The notes below the pieces were generated by a model. The model did not search any database. It was not told where the DNA came from and saw only the letters and a program-made list of their open reading frames with translations. A stretch of DNA of 64,000 nucleotides. It comes from Orientallactaga sibirica (Eukaryota > Chordata > Mammalia > Rodentia > Dipodidae). This document shows, in pieces, positions 1 to 10,818 of the stretch. The number at the start of each line of letters is the position of its first letter. Position 1 is the stretch's first letter. Location: NCBI GenBank assembly GCA_036365145.1, contig JAEOAD010000055.1:1426001-1490000 (forward strand), written 5' to 3'. Made by a program: the position numbers and the translations under genes.

Positions 1-1580
1 ATGGGTCCTGGGGAATAGAGCCTCAAACCGGGGTCCTTAGGCTTCACAGGCAAGCGCTTAACCATTAAGCCATCCCTCTAGCCCCGAGGTGCACACCTTT
101 AATCCCAGCACTAGGGAGGCAGAGGTAGGAGGATTGCTGTGAGTTCAAGGCCACCCTGAGACTACACTGTAAATTCCAGGCCAGCCTGGGCTCGAGCGAG
201 ACCTTACCTTGAAAAAACAAAAAAAAAAAAAAAGAGAAAGCATCAAAGGCTAAACAATAAAAGTAACATGACATTTTCTCTTGTTTTTGCAACTTTTTGG
301 ATTTATTTATTTATTTATTTATTTGCAGAAAGAATGGACACACCAGAGCCTGTAACCACTGCAAATGAACTCCAGATACATGCCCCACTTTGTGCATATG
401 GCTTTATGTGGGTGCTGTGGAATCGAACCCAGGTCCTAAGGCTTTGCAAGCAATCATCGTAACCACTGAGCTATCACACCAGCCACTTTCTCTTGTTTTT
501 CCAGAAAGTTATTGGAAGGACATGTATTTGATGTGAATTATTGCAGGTTTTTCCCATCAGGACTTGTGGGAGGGTTGTTTGTTTTTATTTTGAGGTAGGG
601 TCTCACTCTAGCCCAGGCTGACCTGGAATTCACTATGTAGTCTCAGGGTGGCCTCAAAATCACAGCGATCCTCCTACCTCTGCCTCCAGAGTCCTGGGAT
701 TAAAGGCGTGCGCCACCACATCCGTCATGGACTTGTGGTTTTGAGTGAGGGAATGGATGCTCAGCTAAAGATCTGGTTACCTAAAGATGCTAGCTAGCTG
801 CATGGTGACCTTCAAAGGCCACATAGGAAATATGAAAAGGCTTCTCTGTGGGCAGACAGATTATTGCAAAGATAGAAACAGAAGCTAGTAATTACAAATG
901 CATAAATAATTCATTCCACTGGCCATTTGGATGAGCTGTTATTTCCTCAAGGACTTGAAAGTCCTTTGCTGGTCATGGTGGGTTTTTTGTTTGTTTGTTT
1001 GTTTGTTTGTTTCCCAAAGTATGTGGTCTCACTCTAGCCCAGGCTGACCTGGAATTAGTCTCAGGTTAGCCTCACACTCACAGTGATCCTCCTACCCCAG
1101 CCTCCCAAGTGCTGGGATTAAAGGCATGTGTCACCACATCTGGCTGTTTTTTTTTTTGGTTTTGCAAGGTAGGGTCTCACTCTGGTCCAGGCTGACCTGG
1201 AATTAACTATGTAGTCTCAGGGTGGCCTCGAACTCTCAGCAATCCTCCTACCTCTGCCTCCCAAATGCTGGGATTAAAGGCATGCGCCACCACGCCCGGC
1301 TGTTTTTGTTTTTTTGAGACAAGTTCTCATGTAGTCCAGGCTGGCCTCAAACTTGCTATGTAGCCAAAGATGACCCTTAACTCCTGGTCCTCCTGCCATT
1401 ACTTCCATGCCTGTTTTTTTTTTTTGGTTGTTTGTTTTTTTCAAGGTAGGGTTACACTTTATCTCAGGCTGCCCTGGAATTCACTATGTAGTCTTAGCGT
1501 AGCCTCAAACTCACAGCAGTCCTCCTACCTATGCCTTCCAAATGCTGGCATTAAAGGTGTGCGCCACCATGCCTGGCTCA
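1..1580. repeat. SINE-dense flank
   Basis: In order: tS- 1-84 (truncated by the window edge), B1+ 86-235, tS- 301-485, B1- 578-727, B1- 986-1144, B1- 1148-1300, older B1- 1303-1408, B1- 1410-1578. Between 728 and 985 nothing recognisable is seen. Confidence 0.8.
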
Positions 1581-1606
1581 AAATTTTCTTTTTTAAAATA
1601 TATTTC

Positions 1607-1990
1607 AGGGTTGGAGAGATAGCTTAGGAGTCAAGGCATTTGCCTGTGAAGCCTAAGAACTCACATTCAAATCTCCAGGTTCCGCCGGGTGTGGTGGCAC
1701 ACACCTTTAATCCCAGCACTCAGGAGGCAGAGGTAGGAGGATTGCCATGAGTTTGAGGCCATCCTCAGACTACATAGTGAATTCCAGGTCAGCCTGGGCC
1801 AGAGTGAGACCCTACCTCAAAAAACAAACAAAAAAACAAAAAAATCTCTAGGTCCCAGACGCAGTGACACAGCGCACAATGTGGCACATGTGCCATGAGG
1901 AGGCGCATGTGTCTGGAGTGTGTTTATAGCAGAGGCTGAAGGCCCTGATGCACCCATTCTCTCTCTCTCTCAAAATAAAAACAATAATAA
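1607..1990 (+). mobile_element. tS SINE split by a B1
   Basis: The tS starts GGTTGGAGAGATAGCTTAGG. A plus-strand B1 (1684-1845) interrupts it, with aatctccaggt before and aatctctaggt after. The tS then resumes to its A-rich tail. Confidence 0.75.
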
Positions 1991-2004
1991 AAATATTTTA
2001 AAAT

Positions 2005-2220
2005 ATATTTTATTTATTGATTTTTTGACAAAAGAGAGAGGCAGATAGAGAGAATGGGCATGCTGGGCCTCTAGCCACTGCACAAAGTGGCACATGCATT
2101 TACAGTTCATTTGAAGTGGCTGGAGGCCCTGGTGTGCCATTCTCTTTATCATCTATCTGTCTGTCTGTCAATCTAATCTATCTTTCTTCTATCTCTCTGT
2201 GTGCAAATAAATAAATAAAA
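2005..2220. repeat. Head-to-head pair of partial tS SINEs
   Basis: The left part reads as the minus tS tail (TTTATTTATTG, GCATGCTGGGCCTCTAGCC). From about 2085 the sequence reads as the plus tS 3' half (AAGTGGCACATGCATTTACA through a CTAT/CTGT-rich tract to AAATAAATAAA). The two halves form an imperfect inverted repeat. Confidence 0.6.
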
Positions 2221-2222
2221 CA

Positions 2223-2615
2223 GGGCCTGGAGAGATGGCTTAGCAGTTAAGCACTTGCCTGTGAAGCTTAAAGACACCAGTTCTAGGATTGATTACCCAG
2301 AACCCACATAAGCTAGATGCACAAGGGGGTGCATGCATCTGGAGTTCGTTTGCAGTGGCTAGAGGCCCTGGCGCACCCATTCTCTCTCTATCTGCCTCTT
2401 TCTCTCTGTCTGTCACTTTCTTTTTTTTTTTTTTTTTTTTTTTTTTGAGGTAGGGTTTCACTCTGGTCCAGGCTGACCTGGAATTCACTATGCAGTCTCA
2501 GGGTGGCCTCGAACTCACGGCGATCCTCCTACCTCTGCCTCCCGAGTGCTGGGATTAAAGGCGTGCGCCACCACGCCCGGCTCTGTCTGTCACTTTCAAA
2601 TAAATAAATAAAAAA
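2223..2615 (+). mobile_element. tS SINE split by an antisense B1, 17-bp target duplication
   Basis: The B1 (minus, about 2422-2582) lies inside the CT-rich tail of the tS and is flanked by ctctgtctgtcactttc on both sides. Confidence 0.8.
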
Positions 2616-2639
2616 TAAACAAACTATTTTTAAAAATAA

Positions 2640-3972
2640 ACAAAACATTTTATTTTAAAATTTATTTTATTTATTTATTTGAGAGAGAGAGGGAGAGAAA
2701 TAGGCAGGTAGAGGGAGAGAGATGGGGGGGGGCTCCAGCCACTGCAAATGAACTCCAGATGCACATGCCCCCTTGTGCATCTGGTTTATGTGGGTCCTGG
2801 GAAATTGAACCTGGATCCTTTGGCTTTGCAGGCAAGCGCCTTAACCAGTAAGCCATCTCTCCAGGCCTTTAATCCTAGCACTTGGAAAGCTGAGGTAGGA
2901 GGTTCACTGTGAGTTCAAGGCCAGCCTTCCATTTGGTTCAGTTAATTCAACACAACTTTTTATTTATTTATTTTATTTTATTTTGGTTTTTCAAGGTAGG
3001 GTTTCACTCTGGTCCAGGCTGCCTGGAATTCACTATGTAGTCTCAGGGTGGCCTCGAACTCACAACGATCGTTCTACCTCTGCCTCCCAAGTGCTGGGAT
3101 TAAAGGCATACGCCACCATGCCCAGCTTATTTCATTTTTTGTTTGAGGATTAGACCCAAGACCTTGTGCATATGAGGCAATCACTCTGCCACTGGCGTGG
3201 CTCTTTATATTTTTCAGTGGGGATTCTCACTAAGTTGTCCAAGCTTGTCTCCAATATGTGATCCTCCTGCCTCAGCCTCCCTAGTACCTGGGATTTGGGC
3301 ATGTGCAACCACACTTAGCTGCTACGTGACTGGGTTGAGGATGGTCCTCTACTCTCTTTGGCATATTGCACTTTTTTTTTTTTTTGCTGTTATTGTTGCT
3401 GTTTTACACAGGATTTTATGTAGCCCAGGCTGCATGAGATATGTAACAGAGGATGACTTTGCACTTTTGATCCTCCTGGCTCTGCCTCCCCAGTGCTGAG
3501 ACCTAGGTATAGGCCACCTCCAAGCTGAATGTGCTTTTCATGTAGTGTTTATGACTCTGCATTGTACTTGGTCACATACCTGTTTCCCTCTCCAGTTCCA
3601 GTCTAAGCTTCTTTTTTTATTTATTTTATTATTTTATTTTGTTTTTTCAAAGTAGGGTCTCATAACCTGGCATGGTGGCAATCCTACCTCTGCCTTCCAA
3701 GTGCTGGGATTAAAGGCGAGGGCCACCACGCCCAGCTTCCAGTCTAAACTTCTTGAGAGTAATGACTGTGCTTATTCATCCTGCCAGCTCCAGCATTTAG
3801 CTTAAGACCCACTATGTAACTGGAGCTCAATAAATACTGGAAGAGCTGGGCGTGGTAGCTGGGCATGGTTGAGGCCCCCCTGAGACTACATAGTGAATTC
3901 CAGGTCAGCCTGAGCTAGAGTGAGACCCTACCTCGAAAAACAAAAACAAAAACAAACAAACAAAAAAAACAC
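2640..3972. repeat. SINE-dense flank
   Basis: tS- 2660-2866, B1+ fragment 2867-2925, B1- 2955-3127, older diverged B1- at about 3200-3320 and 3370-3525, shortened B1- 3612-3738, B1+ 3843-3972. Confidence 0.75.
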
Positions 3973-4039
3973 AGGTAGAGTAAATGTATGGGCCTTCATT
4001 GCAAAACATTGAGGATTCAGTAATAAATCATTAGTGACG

Positions 4040-4077
4040 ATTGCTTCTTGGCCTTTGGCTAAGGTCAAGTACAGTAG
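4040..4077 (+). pseudogene. U2 snRNA 5'-end pseudogene fragment
   Basis: Begins ATTGCTTCTTGGCC and continues TTTGGCTAAGGTCAAGT, matching the conserved first ~35 nt of U2 snRNA with a 1-nt deletion and a few substitutions, then diverges. The rest of U2 is absent. 3'-truncated snRNA retrocopies are common in mammals. Confidence 0.75.
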
Positions 4078-4196
4078 TGACAGTCTCTGCCCTAAAGACG
4101 CTCACAGTACAGCATATGTGTGGCATGTGATTGTGAACTTAATAGTAAATGTCACTTTTCCTTGCAAAATGAACTAATCGAAGTGAGAGAAACTGA

Positions 4197-4770
4197 ACGG
4201 GGCGTGGTGGCGCACGCCTTTGATCTCAGCACTCGGGAGGCAGAGGTAGGAGGATCGCTATGAGTTCGAGGCTACCCTGAGACTACATAGTGAATTCCAG
4301 GTCAGCCTGTAGTAAAAAAAAGACAGTCTCTAAGTTCTCTCTCCAGATCTCACTCTTGTCCATTACCACTGTCATGCTCACCACCCCCTTTCCGTGGGTT
4401 TCCAGAATTGATGTTCTGTTTCTGACATTGGACAGCTGCTCTAAAATCCAGACCCATAAGAGCAGGAGCGCAGCCAGCTTGCTGGTGCTCAACCACTGAG
4501 GGGAAGGTGCCCCAGTTTCCAGCAGACAAAGCTTTTTTCCCCTTTAGGATGGAGGAGTGCGTTCTGGGTGAAGGACACGCTCCATCTGCAGCTCCTCAGG
4601 CCACTGAAATCCTGCACTGGGCCTTGTTCCTTGCCTCTCGGGTGCCCCCATGTGGCTGCTGGTGAGTACTGCCTCTAGGCCTGAAAGTGCCATTAGCATT
4701 CAGCCAGACGCAGTACTCAGCAATAGATAAAGGATTTTTTTTTTTTTTTTTTTTTTTTTGTTGACTCTCT

Positions 4771-4806
<36 letters not shown>

Positions 4807-5366
4807 GTTTTGCGAGGTAGGGTCTCACTCTGGTCCAGGCTGACCTGGAATTAACTATGTAGTCTCAGGGTGGCCTCGAACTCTCAGTGATCCTCCTACC
4901 TCTGCCTCCCGAGTGCTGGGATTAAAGGCGTGCGCCACCACGCCCGGCCTGTTTTTATTTAAATATATTTTATTGCCGGGCGGGTGGCGCACGCCTTTAA
5001 TTCCAGCACTCGGGAGGCAGAGTTAGGAGGATTGCCCTGAATTTGAGGCCACCCTGAGACTACATAGCGAATTCCAGGTCCAGCCTGGGCTAGAGTAAAC
5101 CATAAATAAATAATAAATAAATAATAAATAAATAAATAAATAAAATATATTTTATTTATTGGGCTGGAGAGATGGCTTAGTGGTTAAGGCACATGCTTGC
5201 GAAGCCTAAAGACCCAGTTCGATTCTCCAGGTCCCACGTAAGCCAGATGCACAAGGGGGCACACACTTGTCTGGAGTTCATTTGCAGTGGCTGGAGGCCC
5301 TGGCATGCCACATTCTCACTCTCCCTCTCTCTCTTTCCCTCTTTCTATCTCTAATAAACAACTAAC
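4197..5366. repeat. SINEs upstream of the 5367 LTR
   Basis: B1+ 4197-4312, B1- 4735-4948 preceded by two T-runs, B1+ 4975-5100, AAATAAAT repeat 5101-5150, tS+ 5159-5366 whose tail continues at 5743-5790 beyond the LTR. 4313-4734 is unique and holds the exon-like segment. Confidence 0.75.
4548..4661 (+). other. Exon-like segment between good splice sites, unidentified
   Basis: The acceptor GCTTTTTTCCCCTTTAG ends at 4547 and the donor GTGAGT starts at 4662. The 114-bp segment between them is open in two frames and is not a SINE. It could be a non-coding or alternative upstream exon, or chance. No protein family is recognised. Confidence 0.2.
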
Positions 5367-5742
5367 TGAAAGACCCTAAAACCAAAGTATAGGCTTCAGC
5401 TGCCTTGTAGGCTTCAGGCTAATCTCAGGTCAGGTTCCCAGAATGTAAGTAAGAACAAACAGTTACTGGAAAGACCATACTGACCCAATACAACAAGCCA
5501 ATTTGACAGAATAAGCTAAACGTTCCTAAGCTGCTGCATAATCAATCATATTAGAAATCTCCCTTCCCTTTGTTTGAACCCAATAAAAGCTTCTCCCAAA
5601 CATAGCTCGAGGCTCTTGTACGGATCCACTGTGTTGGTGAAGTCAAGAGTCCGAGCTTGAGCCTGAACTAAAGTGCTTTGCTTTTGCATGTGTCTGGACT
5701 CTTTGGTGGTCTCTGGGGGGGGGGCGTGAACTGGGCACAACA
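5367..5742 (+). mobile_element. Solo ERV LTR inserted in a tS SINE tail
   Basis: Begins TGAAAGACCC and ends GGCACAACA, with AATAAA at 5582-5587 and a CT/GT-rich R-U5-like end. Flanks are ctaac and ctaag, a 4-of-5 target duplication. The same SINE A-rich tail resumes at 5743, so the LTR landed in that tail. No internal retroviral genes. Same orientation as DNAJB13, 3.4 kb upstream. Confidence 0.7.
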
Positions 5743-5789
5743 CTAAGTAAATAAACAAACAAACAAACAAATAAATAAATATAAAATCT

Positions 5790-6878
5790 TAAATATATAT
5801 TTTTTTATTTATTTATTTATTTATTTATTTATTTGAGAGATAGAAAGAGGCAGAGAGAGAGAATGGGTGCACTCGGGCCTCCAGCCACTGCAGACAAACT
5901 CCAGATGCATGCACCCCCTTGTGCATCTGGATTATGTGGGTCCTGGAGAGTCAAACCAGGATCCTTTGGCTTTGTAGGTGAACACCTTAATTGCTAAGCC
6001 ATCTCTCCAGCCCAGGTAAAGGTTTTTTGTGTAAGATGACTCTGTGCACATAGTTTTGTACTCTGTGATTTTACTTTTCTTTTTTAAAAATATTTTATTT
6101 ACTTATTTATTATTTGAGAGAGAGGGCCTCTAGCCAGTGCAAACAAACTCCAAACGCATGCACTATCTTGTGCATCTGGCTTTGCGTGGGCACTGGGGAA
6201 CTGAACCTGGGTCCTTTGGCTTTGCAGACAAGAGTCTTAACCACTAAGCCATCTCTCCAACCTAGTTTTCTTTTTCTTTTTCTTCTTTTGGTTTTTGTAA
6301 GTAAGATCTCACTGTAGGTCCAGGCTGACCTGGAACTCACCATGTTATCTTAGTGTAGCCTCAAACTCATGGTGATCCTCCTACCTCTGCTTCTAAAATT
6401 CTGGGATCAATGGCATGTGCCACCATGCCCAACTTTTCTTTTCTTTTTTTAAAATTTATTTATTTATTTGAAAGAGAGAAAGAGGCGGGGGGTGAGAGAA
6501 TGGACATGCAAGGGCTTCCAGCCACTGCAAATGAACTTCAGATGCATGTGCTGCCTTGTGAATCTGACTTACGTGGGTCCTGGAGAATCGAACCGAGATC
6601 CTTTGGCTTTGCAGGCAAATGCCTTGACCACTAAGTCATCTCTCCAGCCCCTCTTTTCTTTTCTTTTTTTTTTTTTTTTTTTTTTTATTTGAAAGAGACA
6701 GAGAGGAAGAGGCAGAAAATGGGCATGTCAGGGCCTCTCAGCTGCTGTGAACGAACTTCAGACGTGTGTGTCCCCCTTGAGTGCATGTGCGACATTGCGT
6801 GCTTGCGTCACTTTTGTGTCTGGCTAAATGTGGGACCTGGAGATTTGAAAGAGCGTTCTTAGGCTTCACAGGCAAATT
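5790..6878 (-). repeat. Run of antisense SINEs
   Basis: tS- 5800-6015, tS- 6095-6265, B1- 6268-6434, tS- 6446-6650, then a longer tS variant (minus) 6660-6878. That variant carries an extra GTGCGACATTGCGTGCTTGC-like block. Confidence 0.75.
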
Positions 6879-6910
6879 ATAGTATTTGAGTTGGGGAGGG
6901 CTTTACTTCT

Positions 6911-7135
6911 CTGTCCAATATGTTAATCTGTTCTTGGCATACCTTATCCTGGAACATAGGAACCTTAGGGTTTTTATCAAATTAGAGCATATGCAAGCGG
7001 GCCCTATTTCTGACCAATGTGTTAATCTCTTGTCTGCAAACCTTAGCAGGGGACAAATGGACCTTAGAGTTTTTAATAAAATTATAGCATATGGACATTG
7101 GTCCCGACCAATGTGTTAATCTGAAGTCTGCATCT
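6911..7135 (+). repeat. Imperfect tandem repeat, ~96-bp unit, about 2.3 copies
   Basis: Units start at 6911, 7009 and 7103, each with (C/G)ACCAAT or TCCAAT, then RTGTTAATCT. The first two share CCTTAG(G/A)G(T/TTT)TTTA and AGCATATG. Not a SINE. The third unit is truncated. Confidence 0.6.
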
Positions 7136-7429
7136 ACTTTCTCTAAGCTTCTGCTATTTCTTTTTCATTCCCTTTTACCCTGTTGAGATCCTTATGATAC
7201 TAAGCAAAGGCAGAAAACAACCATAGCAAACATTTCTGCATGATAAATTCCCTTGATTATCCAGCCCTTACTTTTTAAAAAATATTTTATTTCCTGTTTC
7301 TCTTTCATTGCAAAACCTTGACTAGAGGCTCCCCCAGGTCTGCCACAACCTCATAATCTGGCCTTGTAAACATTTAAAATAAGATTCTTATGTCAACCCC
7401 TAAAAATAAATAAATAAATAACAAATGGA

Positions 7430-7472
<43 letters not shown>

Positions 7473-7620
7473 ATTGTATTTAGCCAGGGCATGTGCCACC
7501 ATGCCTGGCTCTAACTAAATAATTTCTTTTCTTTTCTTTTTTGGACAAGAGTGTAACCTTACCTCAAAAAAAATTAGAAAAAGAAATTAAATAGAGTAAT
7601 ACATAAACATTCTTGTCCCA
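7136..7620. repeat. Low-complexity stretch
   Basis: Nothing recognisable at 7136-7390. An AAAT microsatellite runs 7392-7472, then a 40-bp B1- fragment (7473-7513) and A/T-rich sequence. Confidence 0.6.
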
Positions 7621-8240
7621 TTATTCTTAAATACCTCAAGAAGCATTTGCTACGATGCAGGACCCTCTCCTGCATAACACTGTAGCTATCAGAAGTGTTA
7701 TCCAGTCTGTAGACTGCACTTTAGTTTGGCCAGTTATCCCAACAATGTCCTTTATAATCATCCTTTCCTCTGTGGCCTTGGATCTAAACCAGAGCCATGT
7801 GTTCTGCGTATTTACTTTCTGTTTGAAGTCATTTCTCAGCTTTTCCTTGTCTTTCCCTGATGTGTTTATAATATTTGCCAATCTGCGGAAGAACGCTTGG
7901 ATTGGGGTGGGTTTGGTTGTGTACTTTGGCAAGAACAACACAGAAGTGGTTCTGTGTCCTAAAAGCATCATCCTGGGAGCCACACAGGTGATTTGTAACA
8001 TAACTGGTGGTGCTAACAGCACAGGAAGACACCAAGCCCATGCAGAAAGTAGCCTGGGGTCACAACCACTCCTCTGTGCTCACTCTGGCAGACAGAGCCT
8101 CTACTATGGAGGCTCACAGGAGCCTGGAGCTTAGGACTGGGCCTGGGCCTGGGCCTTGATTTGAGCCTTTGCATCAGCCTATGTCTGGCAGAGCAGGAGA
8201 CCCTTGACGATATAGGCTCAAGCACACTCCCAGACTAGGG
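7620..8240. other. Unique segment with overlapping open frames, unidentified
   Basis: SINE-free. A 128-codon frame is open on the minus strand (8022-7636, includes KPTPIQAFFRRLANIINTSG) and a 159-codon frame on the plus strand (7655-8134). Neither resembles a family I know. Another minus frame (8225-8013) is PRP-rich because of a CCCAGG repeat near 8134-8156. It may be an old retrocopy on the minus strand or chance. Confidence 0.25.
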
Positions 8241-8645
8241 GTGAGCCTTTAGGCAAATCAAGTGAGCTTCCAGCTGATATTCTTGGGACCGTGGTCTTCA
8301 TCTCACTGAGCTTTAGAGGGGCCTTTCTCCTCAGCACATGCTTATGGCCTTGGCATTGTTTTCTGCAACTTCTCCAGGTGCTGTGCTTCTTGGCAATAGC
8401 ATGTTCCTCGGGAAGTGGCTGTCTACCCTCTTATGACAGCCCATCTTGTAGTTGGGATTTTTTTTAATTTATTTTTTAGGGCTGGAGAGATGGCTTACCA
8501 GGTAAGGCACTTGCCTGCAAACTATAAGGACCCAGGTTCGATTCCCCATACCCATGTAAGCCAATGCACAAGGGGGCACATGCATCTGGAGTTCATTTGC
8601 AGTGGCTAGAGGCCCTGGCATGCCTATTCTCTCTCTCTCCCTCTC

Positions 8646-8684
<39 letters not shown>

Positions 8685-9052
8685 TTAAAAAGAAAGACTA
8701 TTTTTATCAGTTCACACATGCATAAAATGTATTTTGAATATATTCACCCACCACCATTGCCTTCCCTTACTCTCCTCCCACTTCTGCTCATTCCTCTTCT
8801 CAACTTGTCCCCTTTTTACTTTCATGTCTGTGCTTTGGTCTAATCCTTCCAATTATTGGGGTTACAGGTTTGAGTCACCATACAGCTTATCCTGTATTTT
8901 AAATTAAACGCACTTGTTGCACTTCCTAAAAGTAAAACGGGGCTCTGCAACTCTCCCGTTTCTGAGTTGGGTGACCTTTTTTAGGGTCACAGAACCAGCC
9001 CCAGTTCTGACTTTTCATTTCTCTTCTCTGAGAGCCTAGGTGAGAAGGAAGG
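8241..9052. other. DNAJB13 upstream flank
   Basis: One tS+ at 8477-8690 ending in a TAAA repeat. The rest is unique, with no gene recognised. The last ~150 bp before the promoter motifs is likely promoter or 5' UTR; no TATA box was seen. Confidence 0.5.
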
Positions 9053-9072
9053 ACTACAACTCCCAGAGTGCC
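9053..9072 (+). promoter_or_regulatory. ZNF143/THAP11-type promoter element of DNAJB13
   Basis: ACTACAACTCCCAGAGTGCC closely matches the long ZNF143 (Staf) binding motif, ACTACAAnTCCCAGnnTGC. It starts 112 bp upstream of the DNAJB13 ATG, a typical promoter-proximal position, and no TATA box is evident nearby. Motif identity is seen in sequence; function is inferred. Confidence 0.7.
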
Positions 9073-9080
9073 CCTGTACA

Positions 9081-9095
9081 GTTGTCAGGAGCAAC
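9081..9095 (+). promoter_or_regulatory. RFX X-box in the DNAJB13 promoter
   Basis: GTTGTCAGGAGCAAC has two inverted half-sites, GTTGTC and AGCAAC, with a 3-bp spacer, fitting the RFX-family X-box. It lies 70 bp before the ATG and 8 bp after the ZNF143-like element. RFX2/RFX3 (with FOXJ1) drive motile-cilia genes, which fits the role of DNAJB13. Confidence 0.7.
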
Positions 9096-9164
9096 CAAGG
9101 AATGCAGACTAACAGCCCTGCAGGAGTCTGAGGGCTGACTACCCGGACCCACTGCCAGCCAGCC

Positions 9165-9232
9165 ATGGGCCAGGATTACTACTCGGTGCTCCACATCACT
9201 CGCAATTCAGAGGATGCACAGATCAAAAACGC
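9165..9232 (+). CDS. DNAJB13: DNAJB13 coding exon 1
   Basis: Encodes residues 1-22 and two bases of Ala23, starting [15 protein letters not shown]. Donor GTAAGT at 9233. Position 10 is His where the human protein has Gly. Confidence 0.95.
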
Positions 9233-9869
9233 GTAAGTTGTGTGGGAGCCAGGCCTAGATCACCCGCTCCAAACCGCTTTCCTGCACAGTTTAGGGCAGA
9301 CAAAGGGAACCTCACTCCTCTGGCTTTTTGCATACCTTAGTCTAGCTTGGAGCTGGGTGAGGGGTGCAGGCCAGTAATTTAGACACACCTCAGTCCCTAA
9401 TTCTGAGCCCTCGCTTTTCTTCTGGTGCCTATGTAAAGGAAAGTGCACGATGCTATGGAAACTTGTATTGGGAGAAGAGACTCTTAGGAGGCTGTCCTGG
9501 TAATTAGGGCAAAAAATGAGGCTTAGCCAGGCGAGCTCAGCATTCGGGAGGCAGAGGTAGGAGGATCGCCATGAGTTCGAGGCCACCCTGAGACTACAGA
9601 GTGAATTCCACCCTGAGACTACAGAGTGAATTCCAGGTCAGCCTGGGCCAGAGTGAAACCCTACCTCGAAAAACCAAAACAAAACATCCCTGTGTAGCCC
9701 AAGGACCCAGGTTTGACTCCCCAGAACCCATGTAAGCCAGATGCACAAGGTGACGCTTGTGCGCAGGTGGCACTTGCACCCAAGTGGCTAAGGCCCTGGC
9801 ATGCCAATTTGCTGTCTCTTTCTCGCTTGCTCGTTCTCTCATAAAAAGAAAGAAGAAAGAAAAAGAAAA

Positions 9870-9909
<40 letters not shown>

Positions 9910-10265
9910 AGCCTGAGCCAGAGTGAGACCCTACCTCCAAAAACCAAAAAAAGAAAAAGAAAATAAAGAAAAGAAAAGAAAAGAAAGAAGAAAAAGATAA
10001 ACAGCCCAGTCACTGAGGGCCAAGGCTGAATCCAGGCCCTCCTACCTGCTCGCTCAGTGCATGGGCACATCAACCTGTCAGCCTCAGGTTTTCACTAGAA
10101 AAGGGGGGATTATTGTGGTATTAAAATAGGATTAAAACTGGGAGCAGAAGCACATGCTGTAATCCCAGCACTCATGAGGCAGAGACAGGAGAATCACTGC
10201 AAGTTGAAGGCCAGTCTGGTCAATGTAGGTGAGTTCCAGGCCAGCCAATGATTAGATAGATAGAT

Positions 10266-10306
<41 letters not shown>

Positions 10307-10782
10307 AGATGAGATAATATATGTAAAAATGCCCAGAAATCATTGTGCATATGAGGAGTGATTAAAAGAATTATGTATGTTTCAAACAACAGTTCTTAAT
10401 TCTTTTCCCCTGTAACAACTTTTGTGTGTGTGTGTGGTGTGTTTTGGTTTTTTGAGGTAAGGTTTCACTCTAGCCCAGGCTGACCTGGAATTCATTATGT
10501 AGTCTCAGGGTGGCCTCGAACTCATGGCAATCCTCCTACCTCTGCCTCCCGAGAGCTGAGATTAAAGGCGTGAGCCACCATGCCTGGCTCCCTATAACAA
10601 CTTTCAAGACATGAGACTCATGTGACATACTCTTATGGAGTTCCATGATTCTGACCTCCAAAACTAAAATAAAACAATAAAATGCTAAACATATATAGTG
10701 AAGAAAAGCTTCATGCTGGTTCAGAATCATCCCAGATCTCAGTTTCTTCAGCATCATTCACTCACTCTTTTTTAACTAATTA

Positions 10783-10818
<36 letters not shown>

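Noticed and set aside
1..9000. 3' exons of PAAF1, the expected left neighbour in the mammalian block
   Set aside because: No WD-repeat coding sequence was found. In human the gene ends well before DNAJB13, so absence here is expected.
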